Assembly: GCA_039105265.1 (NCBI GenBank)
Contig: JAPFFF010000001.1
Coordinates: forward strand, 2,604,001-2,668,000
Source of the DNA: Tritrichomonas musculus
Lineage: Eukaryota; Parabasalia; Tritrichomonadida; Tritrichomonadidae
DNA length: 64,000 bases
Reading direction: 5' to 3'
Shown: positions 22,237-31,562 of the stretch, piece by piece
Layout: the number at the start of each line of letters is the position of its first letter
How positions within the stretch are numbered: the first letter of the stretch is position 1
Notes under the pieces: model-generated
Told to the model about the DNA's origin: nothing
The model's input: only the letters and a program-made list of their open reading frames with translations
The model's database searches: none
Position numbers and translations under genes: made by a program

Positions 22237-23790
22237 TGAAGAAGAAGAAGAAGATTGAATTGAAGAAGAAGAAAAAGATTGAATTGAAGAAGAAGATTGA
22301 ATTGAAGAAGAAGAAGAAGATTGAATTGAAGAAGAAGAAGAAGATTGAATTGAAGAAGAAGAAGAAAATTGAATTGAAGAAGAAGAAGAAAATTGAATTG
22401 AAGAAGCTGATGATGATTGAATTGAAGAAGAAGAAGAAAATTGAATTGAAGAAGCTGATGATGATTGAATTGAAGAAGAAGGAAAAGATTGAATTGAAGA
22501 AGAAGAAGATTGAATTGAAGAAGAAGAAGAAAATTGAATTGAAGAAGAAGAAGAAAATTGAATTGAAGAAGCTGATGATGATTGAATTGAAGAAGAAGGA
22601 AAAGATTGAATTGAAGAAGAAGGAAAAGATTGAATTGAAGAAGAAGGAAAAGATTGAATTGAAGAAGAAGAAGATTGAATTGAAGAAGAAGAAGAAAATT
22701 GAATTGAAGAAGAAGAAGAAAATTGAATTGAAGAAGCTGATGATGATTGAATTGAAGAAGAAGGAAAAGATTGAATTGAAGAAGAAGAAGATTGAATTGA
22801 AGAAGAAGAAGAAAATTGAATTGAAAAAGCTGATGATGATTGAATTGAAGAAGAAGGAAAAGATTGAATTGAAGAAGAAGAAGAAGATTGAATTGAAGAA
22901 GAAGAAGAAGATTGAATTGAAGAAGAAGAAGAAGATTGAATTGAAGAAGCTGATGATGATTGAATTGAAGAAGAAGAAGAAAATTGAATTGAAGAAGCTG
23001 ATGATGATTGAATTGAAGAAGAAGGAAAAGATTGAATTGAAGAAGAAGAAGAAGATTGAATTGAAGAAGAAGAAGAAGATTGAATTGAAGAAGAAGAAGA
23101 AGATTGAATTGAAGAAGAAGAAGAAGATTGAATTGAAGAAGAAGAAGAAAATTGAATTGAAGAAGAAGAAGAAAATTGAATTGAAGAAGCTGATGATGAT
23201 TGAATTGAAGAAGAAGGAAAAGATTGAATTGAAGAAGAAGAAGAAGATTGAATTGAAGAAGAAGAAGAAAATTGAATTGAAAAAGCTGATGATGATTGAA
23301 TTGAAGAAGAAGAAGATTGAATTGAAGAAGAAGAAGAAGATTGAATTGAAGAAGAAGGAAAAGATTGAATTGAAGAAGAAGGAAAAGATTGAATTGAAGA
23401 AGAAGAAGATTGAATTGAAGAAGAAGGAAAAGATTGAATTGAAGAAGAAGGAAAAGATTGAATTGAAGAAGAAGGAAAAGATTGAATTGAAGAAGAAGGA
23501 AAAGATTGAATTGAAGAAGAAGAAGATTGAATTGAAGAAGAAGAAGAAGATTGAATTGAAGAAGAAGAAGAAGATTGAATTGAAGAAGAAGAAGAAGATT
23601 GAATTGAAGAAGAAGGAAAAGATTGAATTGAAGAAGAAGGAAAAGATTGAATTGAAGAAGAAGGAAAAGATTGAATTGAAGAAGAAGGAAAAGATTGAAT
23701 TGAAGAAGAAGGAAAAGATTGAATTGAAGAAGAAGGAAAAGATTGAATTGAAGAAGAAGAAGAAGATTGAATTGAAGAATTTTTGAATAA
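22237..23790 (-). repeat. 24/21-bp minisatellite encoding SSSSSIQS repeats
   Basis: About 65 tandem units of 24 bp (some 21 bp) built on GAAGAAGAAGAAGATTGAATT. There are three interspersed variants; in minus-strand translation they give SSSSSIQS, FPSSSIQS and SSASSIQF. The length is always a multiple of three. The array is open on both strands: minus gives Ser/Gln text and plus gives IELKKKKK text. Minus is preferred because it has the initiator and runs into Sel1 sequence. Confidence 0.85.
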
Positions 23791-23819
23791 TTCTCTACCT
23801 TTTATCATTTTGCTGGTGA

Positions 23820-23824
23820 AATGA
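23820..23824 (-). promoter_or_regulatory. Inr of the Ser/Gln-rich Sel1 gene
   Basis: TCATT on the minus strand with +1 A at 23822 lies 14 nt before the ATG at 23808. It matches the trichomonad initiator and supports the minus strand as the coding one for the minisatellite. The stretch 23809-24334 shows nothing else beyond AT-rich DNA. Confidence 0.45.
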
Positions 23825-24334
23825 TGAAATGATTTTCTGAGAAAAAGTGGAATTGTGATATGAAAAAAGTTCCCAAAGTGTAATCGTCCCCAAATAATGC
23901 TTTCAAAAATATTTGTAGAATTATTTTAAATAAAAATGCAATGAACTGGAAACAAAAAAACCAAATTTCCTAAAACTAGAACTATTAATTTTAATGAAAA
24001 TTATTGCAAAATGACAGTTATTTGTAAAGATATCCCAAATTTATATCAATTTATTGATTGCTTAATTTTCAATAAAACTTTTAATAGCTTTCACTTTTTA
24101 AAAGAATTTAATTAAATTAATCCTTTTATAGTTTCTGGGCCAAAAAATAAAAGATTTCGCACATACATTAAAATTAATAAATAAAAAATTTCCGAAAGTC
24201 CCATAAAGTTTGTATTTGTTTCAAATTTTAGATAAAATTATTTCTATTGAAATCAATTTGATAAAAAACCTCAAATTTCAGAATAATTGTATTAAATACG
24301 TTAAATCAATTGATAAAAAAAGTTAGATTATTTT

Positions 24335-26767
24335 ATGCTATTCAATTCTTCTCTAATAATTGGACTTTCTTTATCATCAACTACAAATTCGCCATTACTC
24401 GCATTTTCGCCAAGCTATTTTCCGACTTCTTCAGCCTTTTGCAATTTAAATTTCAAAAGGTTTTCCAAATATGCTTTTTATTATACTTCCCTTTACAATT
24501 TATCTGTTCATTATTCGCATTTTACCGATTTTTTAAGCACCGCAATCAAGATTTCAAATATAGGCTGTGCAACAGCTGATAGAGAAGTCATAACTAATCG
24601 ATTTTCTGGTAATTGCTTTAATGCTACTTATTGCACGTTCCAAAATATTCAATCAAATTCTTCAGGAGGAGCGATTTACATTACTTGGAAAGATCCTACT
24701 TTAACTTTCATAGACTATTGTACTTTTACGGGATGCTCGGCAAGGAAAGAAGGCGGCGCCATTTATTTTGGAATATATCCTGTTCAATTTGGAATATTAT
24801 TTGCCACAAACTCTTTTTTTACTCGTTGCATGATTGATAACATTTACGATTATATGGATGTAAGTGGAGGTGCCATTTATATTTATGGAGAAATATTAAA
24901 TGTATCCAACACAACCTTTACGAATTGTGGGGTAAGATCGAATGTTGGAAACTGTCGTGGTGGCGCTATTTACGCTGATGTTTGTAATGCATCTCAATCT
25001 TTTTATTTAACGGTTTTTATCAGTTGTTATGTTTCCTATTTACCCCCTCCGCCAACATCAACTCCAACGCAATCAGCAACGGCTTCACCAACTCCATCAA
25101 ACGGATTTACGGCATCTCAATATTTCACGATGTCGCAATCATTCACCAGTTCAAGTCATTTTACACAATCGAACACATTTTCGAACTCGTTTTACTTTTC
25201 TCCCTCTCACACTTTTACAAAATCAATTCAATTTACACAATCTCATTCCTTCACAAAAAGTGGAACTTTTTCGCATTCAAGCCATTTTACTCTTTCTTCA
25301 CATTTTACAAAATCTAACACTTTTTCAAATTCAAAATTATTCACAGCATCTAAGCCATTCTCAGGCACTTCTGTTTTCACGATGACATCGCGGTTCACGA
25401 AGACTGGTTCCTTCTCAAAATCGCATGGATTTACCAATTCAAAAAGTTTCACTCATTCAAAAGCATTCACAAAGTCCAACGCTTTTTCTCCCTCTTCTCC
25501 TTTTACGAAGACGTCCCCGTTTACTATGACTTCACATTTCACACATTCAAAAATTTTTTCTGGGTCACATCACTTCACCGTTTCAAGTCACTTCACCAAA
25601 TCTAATGTTTTCACGCGTTCTCGTGGCTTCACGAAATCATCTGTATTTACCATATCAAACGTCTTCACAAAGACAGAAGCCTTCACTATGTCAGAAACAT
25701 TCACGCCGAGCGAGTCGCCGTCAGAATCTGTTCCTCCAGCTTCAACCCAACTTCCTGACCCAACTGATGTTCCAGCCTCCACTAAACTTCCTCCTCCAAC
25801 GGTAACAGAAAAACCGCCAGACCCAACAGTGCCAAAAAGAATGAAAGCGAAGCTTCTTTCATTTGATGAGCCTGACTACCGCTCGATTCATCTGTTTAAC
25901 AGCATGTCTCGTCTCGTCGACCATTCTGAAGGCGGCGCTGTTTACCTCCAGTTGAGCGAGAATGTGCATCGAACGGTCGATCTCTACGGGACAACTTTCA
26001 TTGACTGCTCGGGCAGCCATGGCTCTGCCTTGTTTTCGGCAGACAGAATCGATCTTGTTTTGAATTTGACGAGGTTCGTTGAGCAGAACCTCATTCACGG
26101 CGACAGTCCAATATACTCATTCGTCTGCATGAACTCCGACACACGCAGAAACAACTCGTTGTATGTGGAATCTGTTGGAATCTCAAATGTTGATTCAATC
26201 AACCTCATCTCGTCAACGAGAGACCAGCTGACGTTCCTCAACAATCCGTACGACACAAGCGAAGCCTTCGCAGAGGGAGTCAATCCAACAAAGCAGTGGT
26301 TCACCAAGCCTCCCTATCCAGATGACACGCTCTTTCAACGCCCTTACAATCAGATGCCAAGTGCCAATCCACTTCCTCCATCTTCTTCGTCTTCGTCTTC
26401 GTCTTCGTCTAGTCAAAGTTCTCCCTCTCCTTTCTCTCAGACGCTCAGCACGCCGTCGCCTGTCGCTTCGCGTTCTTATCAGCCAACAATATCGCCTTCC
26501 TTACAGCCCGCTCCTCCCACAGAAACAACATCGCCAGTGGGACCAGCATCGCCAACACCAACTGCCAGCAACGCAGACAACAGTCAGAATGCAACAAAAA
26601 AGGGCGGTTTGAGTCCTGCTGCTATTTTCTTCATCGCTCTGGCGTGCTTGGCTTTCGTGATTGGCCTTGTATGGGTAATATGCTTGTTCCGTTATACTCA
26701 TTTCAACTGTAGGAGAAAGAGATCTATTCAGCCTGATTTCGGATGGAGAGGTGTTGAATATTATTAA
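24335..26767 (+). CDS. Pmp-like membrane surface protein with hexapeptide repeats (810 aa)
   Basis: A trichomonad surface protein of the polymorphic-membrane-protein type. The N-terminal half carries beta-helix motifs GGAIYI, GGAIYF, GGAIYI and GGAIYA with TFTNC-type strands (about residues 100-215). A Pro/Thr hinge leads to some 35 tandem six-residue repeats (HFTKSN, AFTKSN, PFTMTS; bases 25090-25700). A second helix-like part follows (GGAVYLQ, about residue 535), then a Ser/Pro stalk. The C-terminus has one membrane helix (AAIFFIALACLAFVIGLVWV) and a short basic cytoplasmic tail ending GWRGVEYY. Such proteins are presumed adhesins at the cell surface; that role is inference. A canonical signal peptide is not obvious after the ATG at 24335, so the true start is less certain. 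The 3' half is markedly richer in G+C than the 5' half. Confidence 0.8.
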   Translation: MLFNSSLIIGLSLSSTTNSPLLAFSPSYFPTSSAFCNLNFKRFSKYAFYYTSLYNLSVHYSHFTDFLSTAIKISNIGCATADREVITNRFSGNCFNATYCTFQNIQSNSSGGAIYITWKDPTLTFIDYCTFTGCSARKEGGAIYFGIYPVQFGILFATNSFFTRCMIDNIYDYMDVSGGAIYIYGEILNVSNTTFTNCGVRSNVGNCRGGAIYADVCNASQSFYLTVFISCYVSYLPPPPTSTPTQSATASPTPSNGFTASQYFTMSQSFTSSSHFTQSNTFSNSFYFSPSHTFTKSIQFTQSHSFTKSGTFSHSSHFTLSSHFTKSNTFSNSKLFTASKPFSGTSVFTMTSRFTKTGSFSKSHGFTNSKSFTHSKAFTKSNAFSPSSPFTKTSPFTMTSHFTHSKIFSGSHHFTVSSHFTKSNVFTRSRGFTKSSVFTISNVFTKTEAFTMSETFTPSESPSESVPPASTQLPDPTDVPASTKLPPPTVTEKPPDPTVPKRMKAKLLSFDEPDYRSIHLFNSMSRLVDHSEGGAVYLQLSENVHRTVDLYGTTFIDCSGSHGSALFSADRIDLVLNLTRFVEQNLIHGDSPIYSFVCMNSDTRRNNSLYVESVGISNVDSINLISSTRDQLTFLNNPYDTSEAFAEGVNPTKQWFTKPPYPDDTLFQRPYNQMPSANPLPPSSSSSSSSSSSQSSPSPFSQTLSTPSPVASRSYQPTISPSLQPAPPTETTSPVGPASPTPTASNADNSQNATKKGGLSPAAIFFIALACLAFVIGLVWVICLFRYTHFNCRRKRSIQPDFGWRGVEYY

Positions 26768-27192
26768 TTATATTATATTTTTTTTATTTAGTATTTATAT
26801 TAAATTATTATTGTTGTTGTTCAATATATCTTCTTTTTTTCTAAACTTTTTTCAATTCAATACTATTTTATGTATTTATAATAAAAAAATATTTAGATAA
26901 TATTTTGTGTTTATTCTTTATTTTTTAAAAATTCAAATATATTAACATAATAAAAACAATTATTATCATTTGGCTACAAAAATGCATAAAAATAAAAAGA
27001 TATACTTACATTTTTTTTTTTATTTTTTAAAATAAAAAAAAATAAAATCTTTCAATTATTCAATAATATTTACAAATTTGAATGTTTATGTAGAATAATA
27101 AATAATTATTTTCAGAATTTTTTCAATATGCTTTTAATTTTTGAATATAATATTCAATTAATAATATGAAAAAATATAATCATTAATAAATA

Positions 27193-27197
27193 TCATT
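27193..27197 (+). promoter_or_regulatory. Inr of the C2-like gene
   Basis: TCATT with +1 A at 27195 lies 17 nt before the ATG at 27212. This spacing decides for the ATG at 27212 rather than an upstream TTG. The gap 26768-27192 after the Pmp gene is plain AT-rich DNA. Confidence 0.45.
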
Positions 27198-27211
27198 TTT
27201 TTTAATTGCAG

Positions 27212-27820
27212 ATGAGTATCAATACATTATTCGGTTTAAACCTACGTGTTTTATCATTTGAACTTCCAAGGAGCTTGATTAAAGACAATGATCAAGTTCG
27301 AGTTAGTGTCACAACAATTCCAGAAGAGAACAAGCAAGCATTCACAATCTCAGCACGCCAAATGAAAGATTCACGCATCACATTTTGCGTTAATGTTAAT
27401 ATTCAAAGAGATGACATTCCAAATGATTTAGTCTTTACTACAACCGAAAAAATCATTGTTGTTTTCAGAAAGAAAAGTTTATTTGCTCATGATCCAATCA
27501 TCGCTTCAACATCCATCCATGTTAAAGATCTTCCTAAGAATCTTTCACAACCAGCAGAAATTAAAATGGTTAATATATATGAACCCAAAAAACAACTTGA
27601 AAAGAAGAATAATTACCAAAAAGAAATAACTGAAAAAGATAGAAAAGTTATCGGTAGAATGCAAGTTGAAATGTCATTAACAGAACCAGTCCATCTCAAA
27701 GAATTCAAAGAAGATCAGATGTTTGATTTAACAAATGACAACAATTGCGATGTTGAAGTAGCATTTGATGGTACTACAATCAAAGATAGATACTTTGGAT
27801 TCAAAAAACTTAGGTTATAA
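27212..27820 (+). CDS. Small soluble protein, possibly C2-like (202 aa)
   Basis: An intact frame starting MSINTLFGLNLRVLSFELP. Alternating beta-strand-like segments (QVRVSVTTIPE, RITFCVNVNIQ, KIIVVFRKKSLFAHDPIIAS, RMQVEMSLTEP) suggest an all-beta sandwich such as a C2 or C2-like domain, followed by a short charged C-terminus (FGFKKLRL). No signal peptide or membrane segment is present. I do not recognise a named family, so the C2 suggestion rests on strand pattern only. Neighbours are the surface protein upstream and, beyond 750 bp, a convergent kinase gene; no operon-like link is implied in this eukaryote. Confidence 0.7.
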   Translation: MSINTLFGLNLRVLSFELPRSLIKDNDQVRVSVTTIPEENKQAFTISARQMKDSRITFCVNVNIQRDDIPNDLVFTTTEKIIVVFRKKSLFAHDPIIASTSIHVKDLPKNLSQPAEIKMVNIYEPKKQLEKKNNYQKEITEKDRKVIGRMQVEMSLTEPVHLKEFKEDQMFDLTNDNNCDVEVAFDGTTIKDRYFGFKKLRL

Positions 27821-28217
27821 AAATAAAAAAATCGGATTATTGTAATAAAATGTCAATCATATAATAATGATTAATCTTTTTTATTTTATTTTCCAACAAT
27901 TTCTTTTTTATATTTTGGAAAAATTCTCATTTGATATTTTTTCATAAATCATTTATCACTTTTGATGACAAATATTCAAATATAGATTCTTTTGATTGTT
28001 ATGAATACAAAATGGATTTGTATATAGAATTTGATACTTAAATAGCAATCTATCAAAGTTGAATGCAAAAAAGAATAAAATATCATTATGCTAATTTTTT
28101 TTTTGGGAGATATTTTTTGCCCCCAATCTCTTTTGACCCCAATGGTTAGGGTCAATATCGACCCGGTATCGTACTTCAGAAAAAACCGGCTAGAACTTTT
28201 TTGATATATTGAGAAAC

Positions 28218-28402
28218 TTTACACTTTTCGGACAAAATCCTCTCAATCTTATTTATTATAATATTGATATATGAACTTATTTTGACTTGTTTTTTGGAAT
28301 TAAATCAAAAAAAAAATTAACTCTTTTTTTATCATAAAAAAGTCTTCGAATTGAATAGGAGGGATTGAAAAAAAATTGAGAGCATTTTGTCTGAAAAGTG
28401 TT
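28218..28402. repeat. Imperfect inverted repeat (foldback) in the 27821-28571 gap
   Basis: ACACTTTTCGGACAAAATCC near 28219 and its reverse complement near 28376-28400 pair over about 27 bp with two mismatches, enclosing about 125 bp. A separate small palindrome (GACCC...GGGTC) is at about 28137-28156. The gap also holds an A tract of about 20 at 28542-28561. No gene was seen. It could be a short MITE, but no target duplication is evident. Confidence 0.4.
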
Positions 28403-28571
28403 ACTTTTTTGATATACCACTTTTTTGCACTTTTGTGAAAAATACAATGAGTAGAACTTTTTTGCACTTTTTTTGTATTTGTATTTTGATTAAAACTTAA
28501 TATGCTCTTTCATGTGATATAAATGATTATCACAATTGTAAAAAAAAAAAAAAAAAAAAAATGCATTTTTT

Positions 28572-31313
28572 TTAAACTTTTACTATTTCTGTAGATAATG
28601 GGAACGCATTTTTACCAATTTCTTTTAAAGTAGAGGCCATTGTAATTTTTTTCAATGATGAACATTCAATGAATGCTTTTTCGCCAATATAAGTAACAGA
28701 TGAAGGAATTGAGATTTCTGCCAGCGATGAGCACCCTCTAAACGCAAAATATCCAATTGATGTAACAGAAGAAGGGATCAAAATATTCTCCAATGATGCG
28801 CATCCTCTGAAAGCAGCATTTCCAATGCAGGTTACAGAAGAAGGAATTTCAATTTGCTTTAATGATGAGCATCCTTCGAATGTTGTATTTTCAATCTCAC
28901 TTATAGAAGAAAGGATCGAAATTTGTGTCAATGAAGAACATCCTCTGAAAGCAGAGTATCCAATTTTAGTAACAGAAGGAGGCAAAGTAATATGTGTCAA
29001 TGCTGAGCATTCATTGAATGCTTTTACACCAATATAAGTAACAGAAGAAGGAATCGTAATTTGTTTCAACGAAGAACATTTATTGAACATATCATCTTCG
29101 ATCTTCTGCAAATTTCCATTTATTACCAATGATTTGATTCCTTTAAAAACATTGTTTCCAATTGACGTTACAGAAGAAGGAATCGTGATTTGTTCCAATG
29201 AAGAACATCCATTGAATGCATCATTGCCAATTGAAATCACAGAAGAAGGAATCTTGATTTGAGTCAATGATGAACAGCCTCTGAAAACAGACTTTCCAAT
29301 CTCAGTTATCGATGAATGGATCTTGATTTGTTCCAATGAAGAACATCCTCGAAAAGCATTGTCACCAATTGACTTAACAGAAGAATGAATTGTAATTTTT
29401 TTCAATGATGAGCATCCTTTGAAAGCTGAATTTCCAATTTCAGTTACAGAAGAAGGAAACTTGATTTGTGCCAATGAAGAACATCCTTCAAAACTGTTGT
29501 TATCAATTGAGATCAAAGAAGAAGAAAGCGTGATTTCTGCCAATGATGAGCATCCACTGAAAGCTCCTTCTTCAATAAAAGTTACTGAAGATGGAATGAT
29601 TACTTGTGTCAATGAAGAACAGCCACTAAAAGCTGAATATCCAACTTCAGTCACAGAAGAAGGAATTGTGATTTGTGTCAATGACGAACATTTAAAGAAA
29701 GCTTCTTCGTCTATTTTTTGAGTAGCTGAATCAATTCTAACAATATTAATTGACTTATATCTAGCAAAATCAGACGAAATTGTCTTTTGGCCGCATATTT
29801 CAACGGAGATAATGATAACTTTGACTTCTTGTTTCATTTTGGAAACTTTTTCATAAATCTTATCAAAAAGTTTTGATGGGTATTGAATTTCAATAATAAC
29901 GTGTTCAAAAGATCTCAAAGTATTGAGAAAATAAGGTGATTCAAATAATTTGCATTTAAACAATCTTTCTGTTTCTGTATTTTCAATTTTTATTTCTATT
30001 CTGGTGATCATTTCTTCTTTGTTGTTTATCGCTTTATTATATTTAAGGATTTTCTTTATGAAGAAATGTTGAATGTCAGATGGAAGATCAGCAAAAGATT
30101 GTTCGTTACTCATCTTATCTAAACATTTGATATATTGCTCACTTTTAAAGAATCCTTTGTCTTTTGATGAATTGAATAAGTTCCTCGCTTCTTCTACGTT
30201 TTTCTCTCCATTTTCACCAGTGAAAAGCATTTGTGCATAAAAATACATGGACTCAACATCTCCATTTTCTGATCCTTTTTGGAAATATTTTCGAGCTTCT
30301 TTTCTGTTCTTTTCTTTCTTTAAAATTTTTCCATAAAGCAAGAATGTTCTTTGGTCACTTTTAAGATGTGCATAAAGATATTTCTTTGCTTTGATGATGT
30401 CTTGTTGAACAATTCTTCCTTCGAAAAGCATCTTACTTAAATACAGAGCTGATTCAATGTTTCCTCCAGCAATTGATCTTTCAAAGTATTTGACACCAAT
30501 GTTTACATTAAGTGGAAAACCATTTTTTTCTTCAATTAAATAAGTGCCAATGTAAAATTGTTTTTCAGGGTCATCTTCTGCATCAACAACAAGTCGCTGG
30601 CATTCCTCACTCAGCTTGAGGTACACGTCTCGTGGAAAAAGCTTTTCATGATACAATCCAAATAAGCTTTTCACTGAAGTTAAAAATGACTTTTTTGGTT
30701 CTTCCAAATATCGTCTCAAATCGATTTCTCTGAATTTTTTGCTTCCTGAATTGACGAAATCTTCAATTTTGACGATTTTTTGTGTGCGAAATGAGCTTTG
30801 GAATTCTTCTATATACTTGACATAATTGTGAAATTCATTTTCATCAACTTTTTCAGTGATGAATCCTTTGTCATTTTTGAGAAGAGAGATAATTTCACTG
30901 AATTTTGGACGATCACTTGCATTTTGCGACCAACATCTCTCAATTAAACAACGATAAGAAACTGGAATGTTGTTTTCTAATTCAGGCTTTTTGCCAGCTG
31001 TAAGACTTACAACTAGTCTAAAGTAGGAAGCATTACCATTTGTAACATTTGCAATGATTTCATATATAATAAAGCCAAAGGCATATATATCGTTGTATTG
31101 TGTGTATTCATGCGTTTCACGAGCTTCAGGGGCCATGAAAGCAAAGGTGCCTTTCATATTTTTGGAAGAATTAAATGACATTGATTTTGGGTCGTAGTGA
31201 ATTTTTTTTGAAAGGCCAAAATCCGCAATTTTTGGACATAAAAAGTCATCCATCAAAATATTCTCGGTTTTAAGATCTCGATGAAGGATGTTGTTCTCGT
31301 GAAGATACTTCAT
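28572..31313 (-). CDS. 5'-truncated TKL kinase with Sel1 and BspA-like LRR repeats (913 aa)
   Basis: The frame opens within the kinase domain: MKYLHENNILHRDLKTEN (catalytic loop), DFGLSK, APEARETHEYTQYNDIYAFG, then ERCWSQNASDRPKF. The glycine loop and VAVK lysine are absent. Upstream the frame reads only VNESAFSG before a stop at about 31345, followed by unrelated AT-rich DNA. Behind the kinase come Sel1-like repeats (GVKYFERSIAGGNIESALYL, ARKYFQKGSENGDVESMYFY), a linker, then 16 BspA-type LRR units (FRGCSSLTQIKIPSSVTSIG) to the end. Without an N-lobe it cannot bind ATP normally, so it is either a 5'-deleted pseudogene with a still-open frame or a non-catalytic scaffold. The kinase-Sel1-LRR order is unusual. 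It converges with the C2-like gene downstream. Confidence 0.75.
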   Translation of the reverse strand: MKYLHENNILHRDLKTENILMDDFLCPKIADFGLSKKIHYDPKSMSFNSSKNMKGTFAFMAPEARETHEYTQYNDIYAFGFIIYEIIANVTNGNASYFRLVVSLTAGKKPELENNIPVSYRCLIERCWSQNASDRPKFSEIISLLKNDKGFITEKVDENEFHNYVKYIEEFQSSFRTQKIVKIEDFVNSGSKKFREIDLRRYLEEPKKSFLTSVKSLFGLYHEKLFPRDVYLKLSEECQRLVVDAEDDPEKQFYIGTYLIEEKNGFPLNVNIGVKYFERSIAGGNIESALYLSKMLFEGRIVQQDIIKAKKYLYAHLKSDQRTFLLYGKILKKEKNRKEARKYFQKGSENGDVESMYFYAQMLFTGENGEKNVEEARNLFNSSKDKGFFKSEQYIKCLDKMSNEQSFADLPSDIQHFFIKKILKYNKAINNKEEMITRIEIKIENTETERLFKCKLFESPYFLNTLRSFEHVIIEIQYPSKLFDKIYEKVSKMKQEVKVIIISVEICGQKTISSDFARYKSINIVRIDSATQKIDEEAFFKCSSLTQITIPSSVTEVGYSAFSGCSSLTQVIIPSSVTFIEEGAFSGCSSLAEITLSSSLISIDNNSFEGCSSLAQIKFPSSVTEIGNSAFKGCSSLKKITIHSSVKSIGDNAFRGCSSLEQIKIHSSITEIGKSVFRGCSSLTQIKIPSSVISIGNDAFNGCSSLEQITIPSSVTSIGNNVFKGIKSLVINGNLQKIEDDMFNKCSSLKQITIPSSVTYIGVKAFNECSALTHITLPPSVTKIGYSAFRGCSSLTQISILSSISEIENTTFEGCSSLKQIEIPSSVTCIGNAAFRGCASLENILIPSSVTSIGYFAFRGCSSLAEISIPSSVTYIGEKAFIECSSLKKITMASTLKEIGKNAFPLSTEIVKV

Positions 31314-31562
31314 CCCGCTAAAAGCTGACTCATTAACAAAACCTTATTATTTAAATTCAAATGAGTACAGTACAAAACTCATATTCTTTTTATTATTAGT
31401 AGTCGTAGAAACAAAAAAATGACAATAACAAATTATAATTTTTACTATACCAGTGAATGAATAGCATAAATAATATTTTAATATTGCTATATAATATAAT
31501 AAAAAAATTAAACCCATTCCCATGAAATATATCTCCAAATAATAACTTTTTAAAAAGGAAAT

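Larger units (their letters stand above)
18783..23808 (-). pseudogene. Ser/Gln-rich Sel1-repeat gene interrupted by two DNA elements
   Basis: The minus-strand gene starts at 23808 (MIKGRELFKN), with an initiator 14 nt upstream. About 500 residues of SSSSSIQS repeats follow, then a short unique stretch ending HILYLDI at 22099. There an inverted-repeat element (20376-22096) intervenes. On its other side the text resumes FKWIRIPIHKKEVFHLEMAS and runs into Sel1-like repeats (AHYFVGFLYHEGKY, AIHYYKEGSS, GLAIEYFKEAIRQ), an in-frame TAA at 20003-20005, then SSNQNFRPSYILLCLEFIKK. A second element (18894-19753) follows, and beyond it ISDIDYILSTDIKK ends at 18783. At both insertions the flanking frames are one base out of register, so small indels accompany or postdate the insertions. 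Sel1 proteins are scaffolds; the function is unknown. Joining all parts into one ancestral gene is inference, but it explains every coding scrap here. Confidence 0.6.

Noticed and set aside
22224-23786. Plus-strand 520-codon Lys/Glu/Ile/Leu repeat frame as a gene
   Set aside because: It is the complement of the Ser/Gln repeat. The minus strand has an initiator, a start and continuity with Sel1 sequence, and the plus frame has neither unique ends nor a promoter.
22237-23790. Regular repeats as a CRISPR array
   Set aside because: Units are contiguous without unique spacers, in a eukaryote; it is a coding minisatellite.
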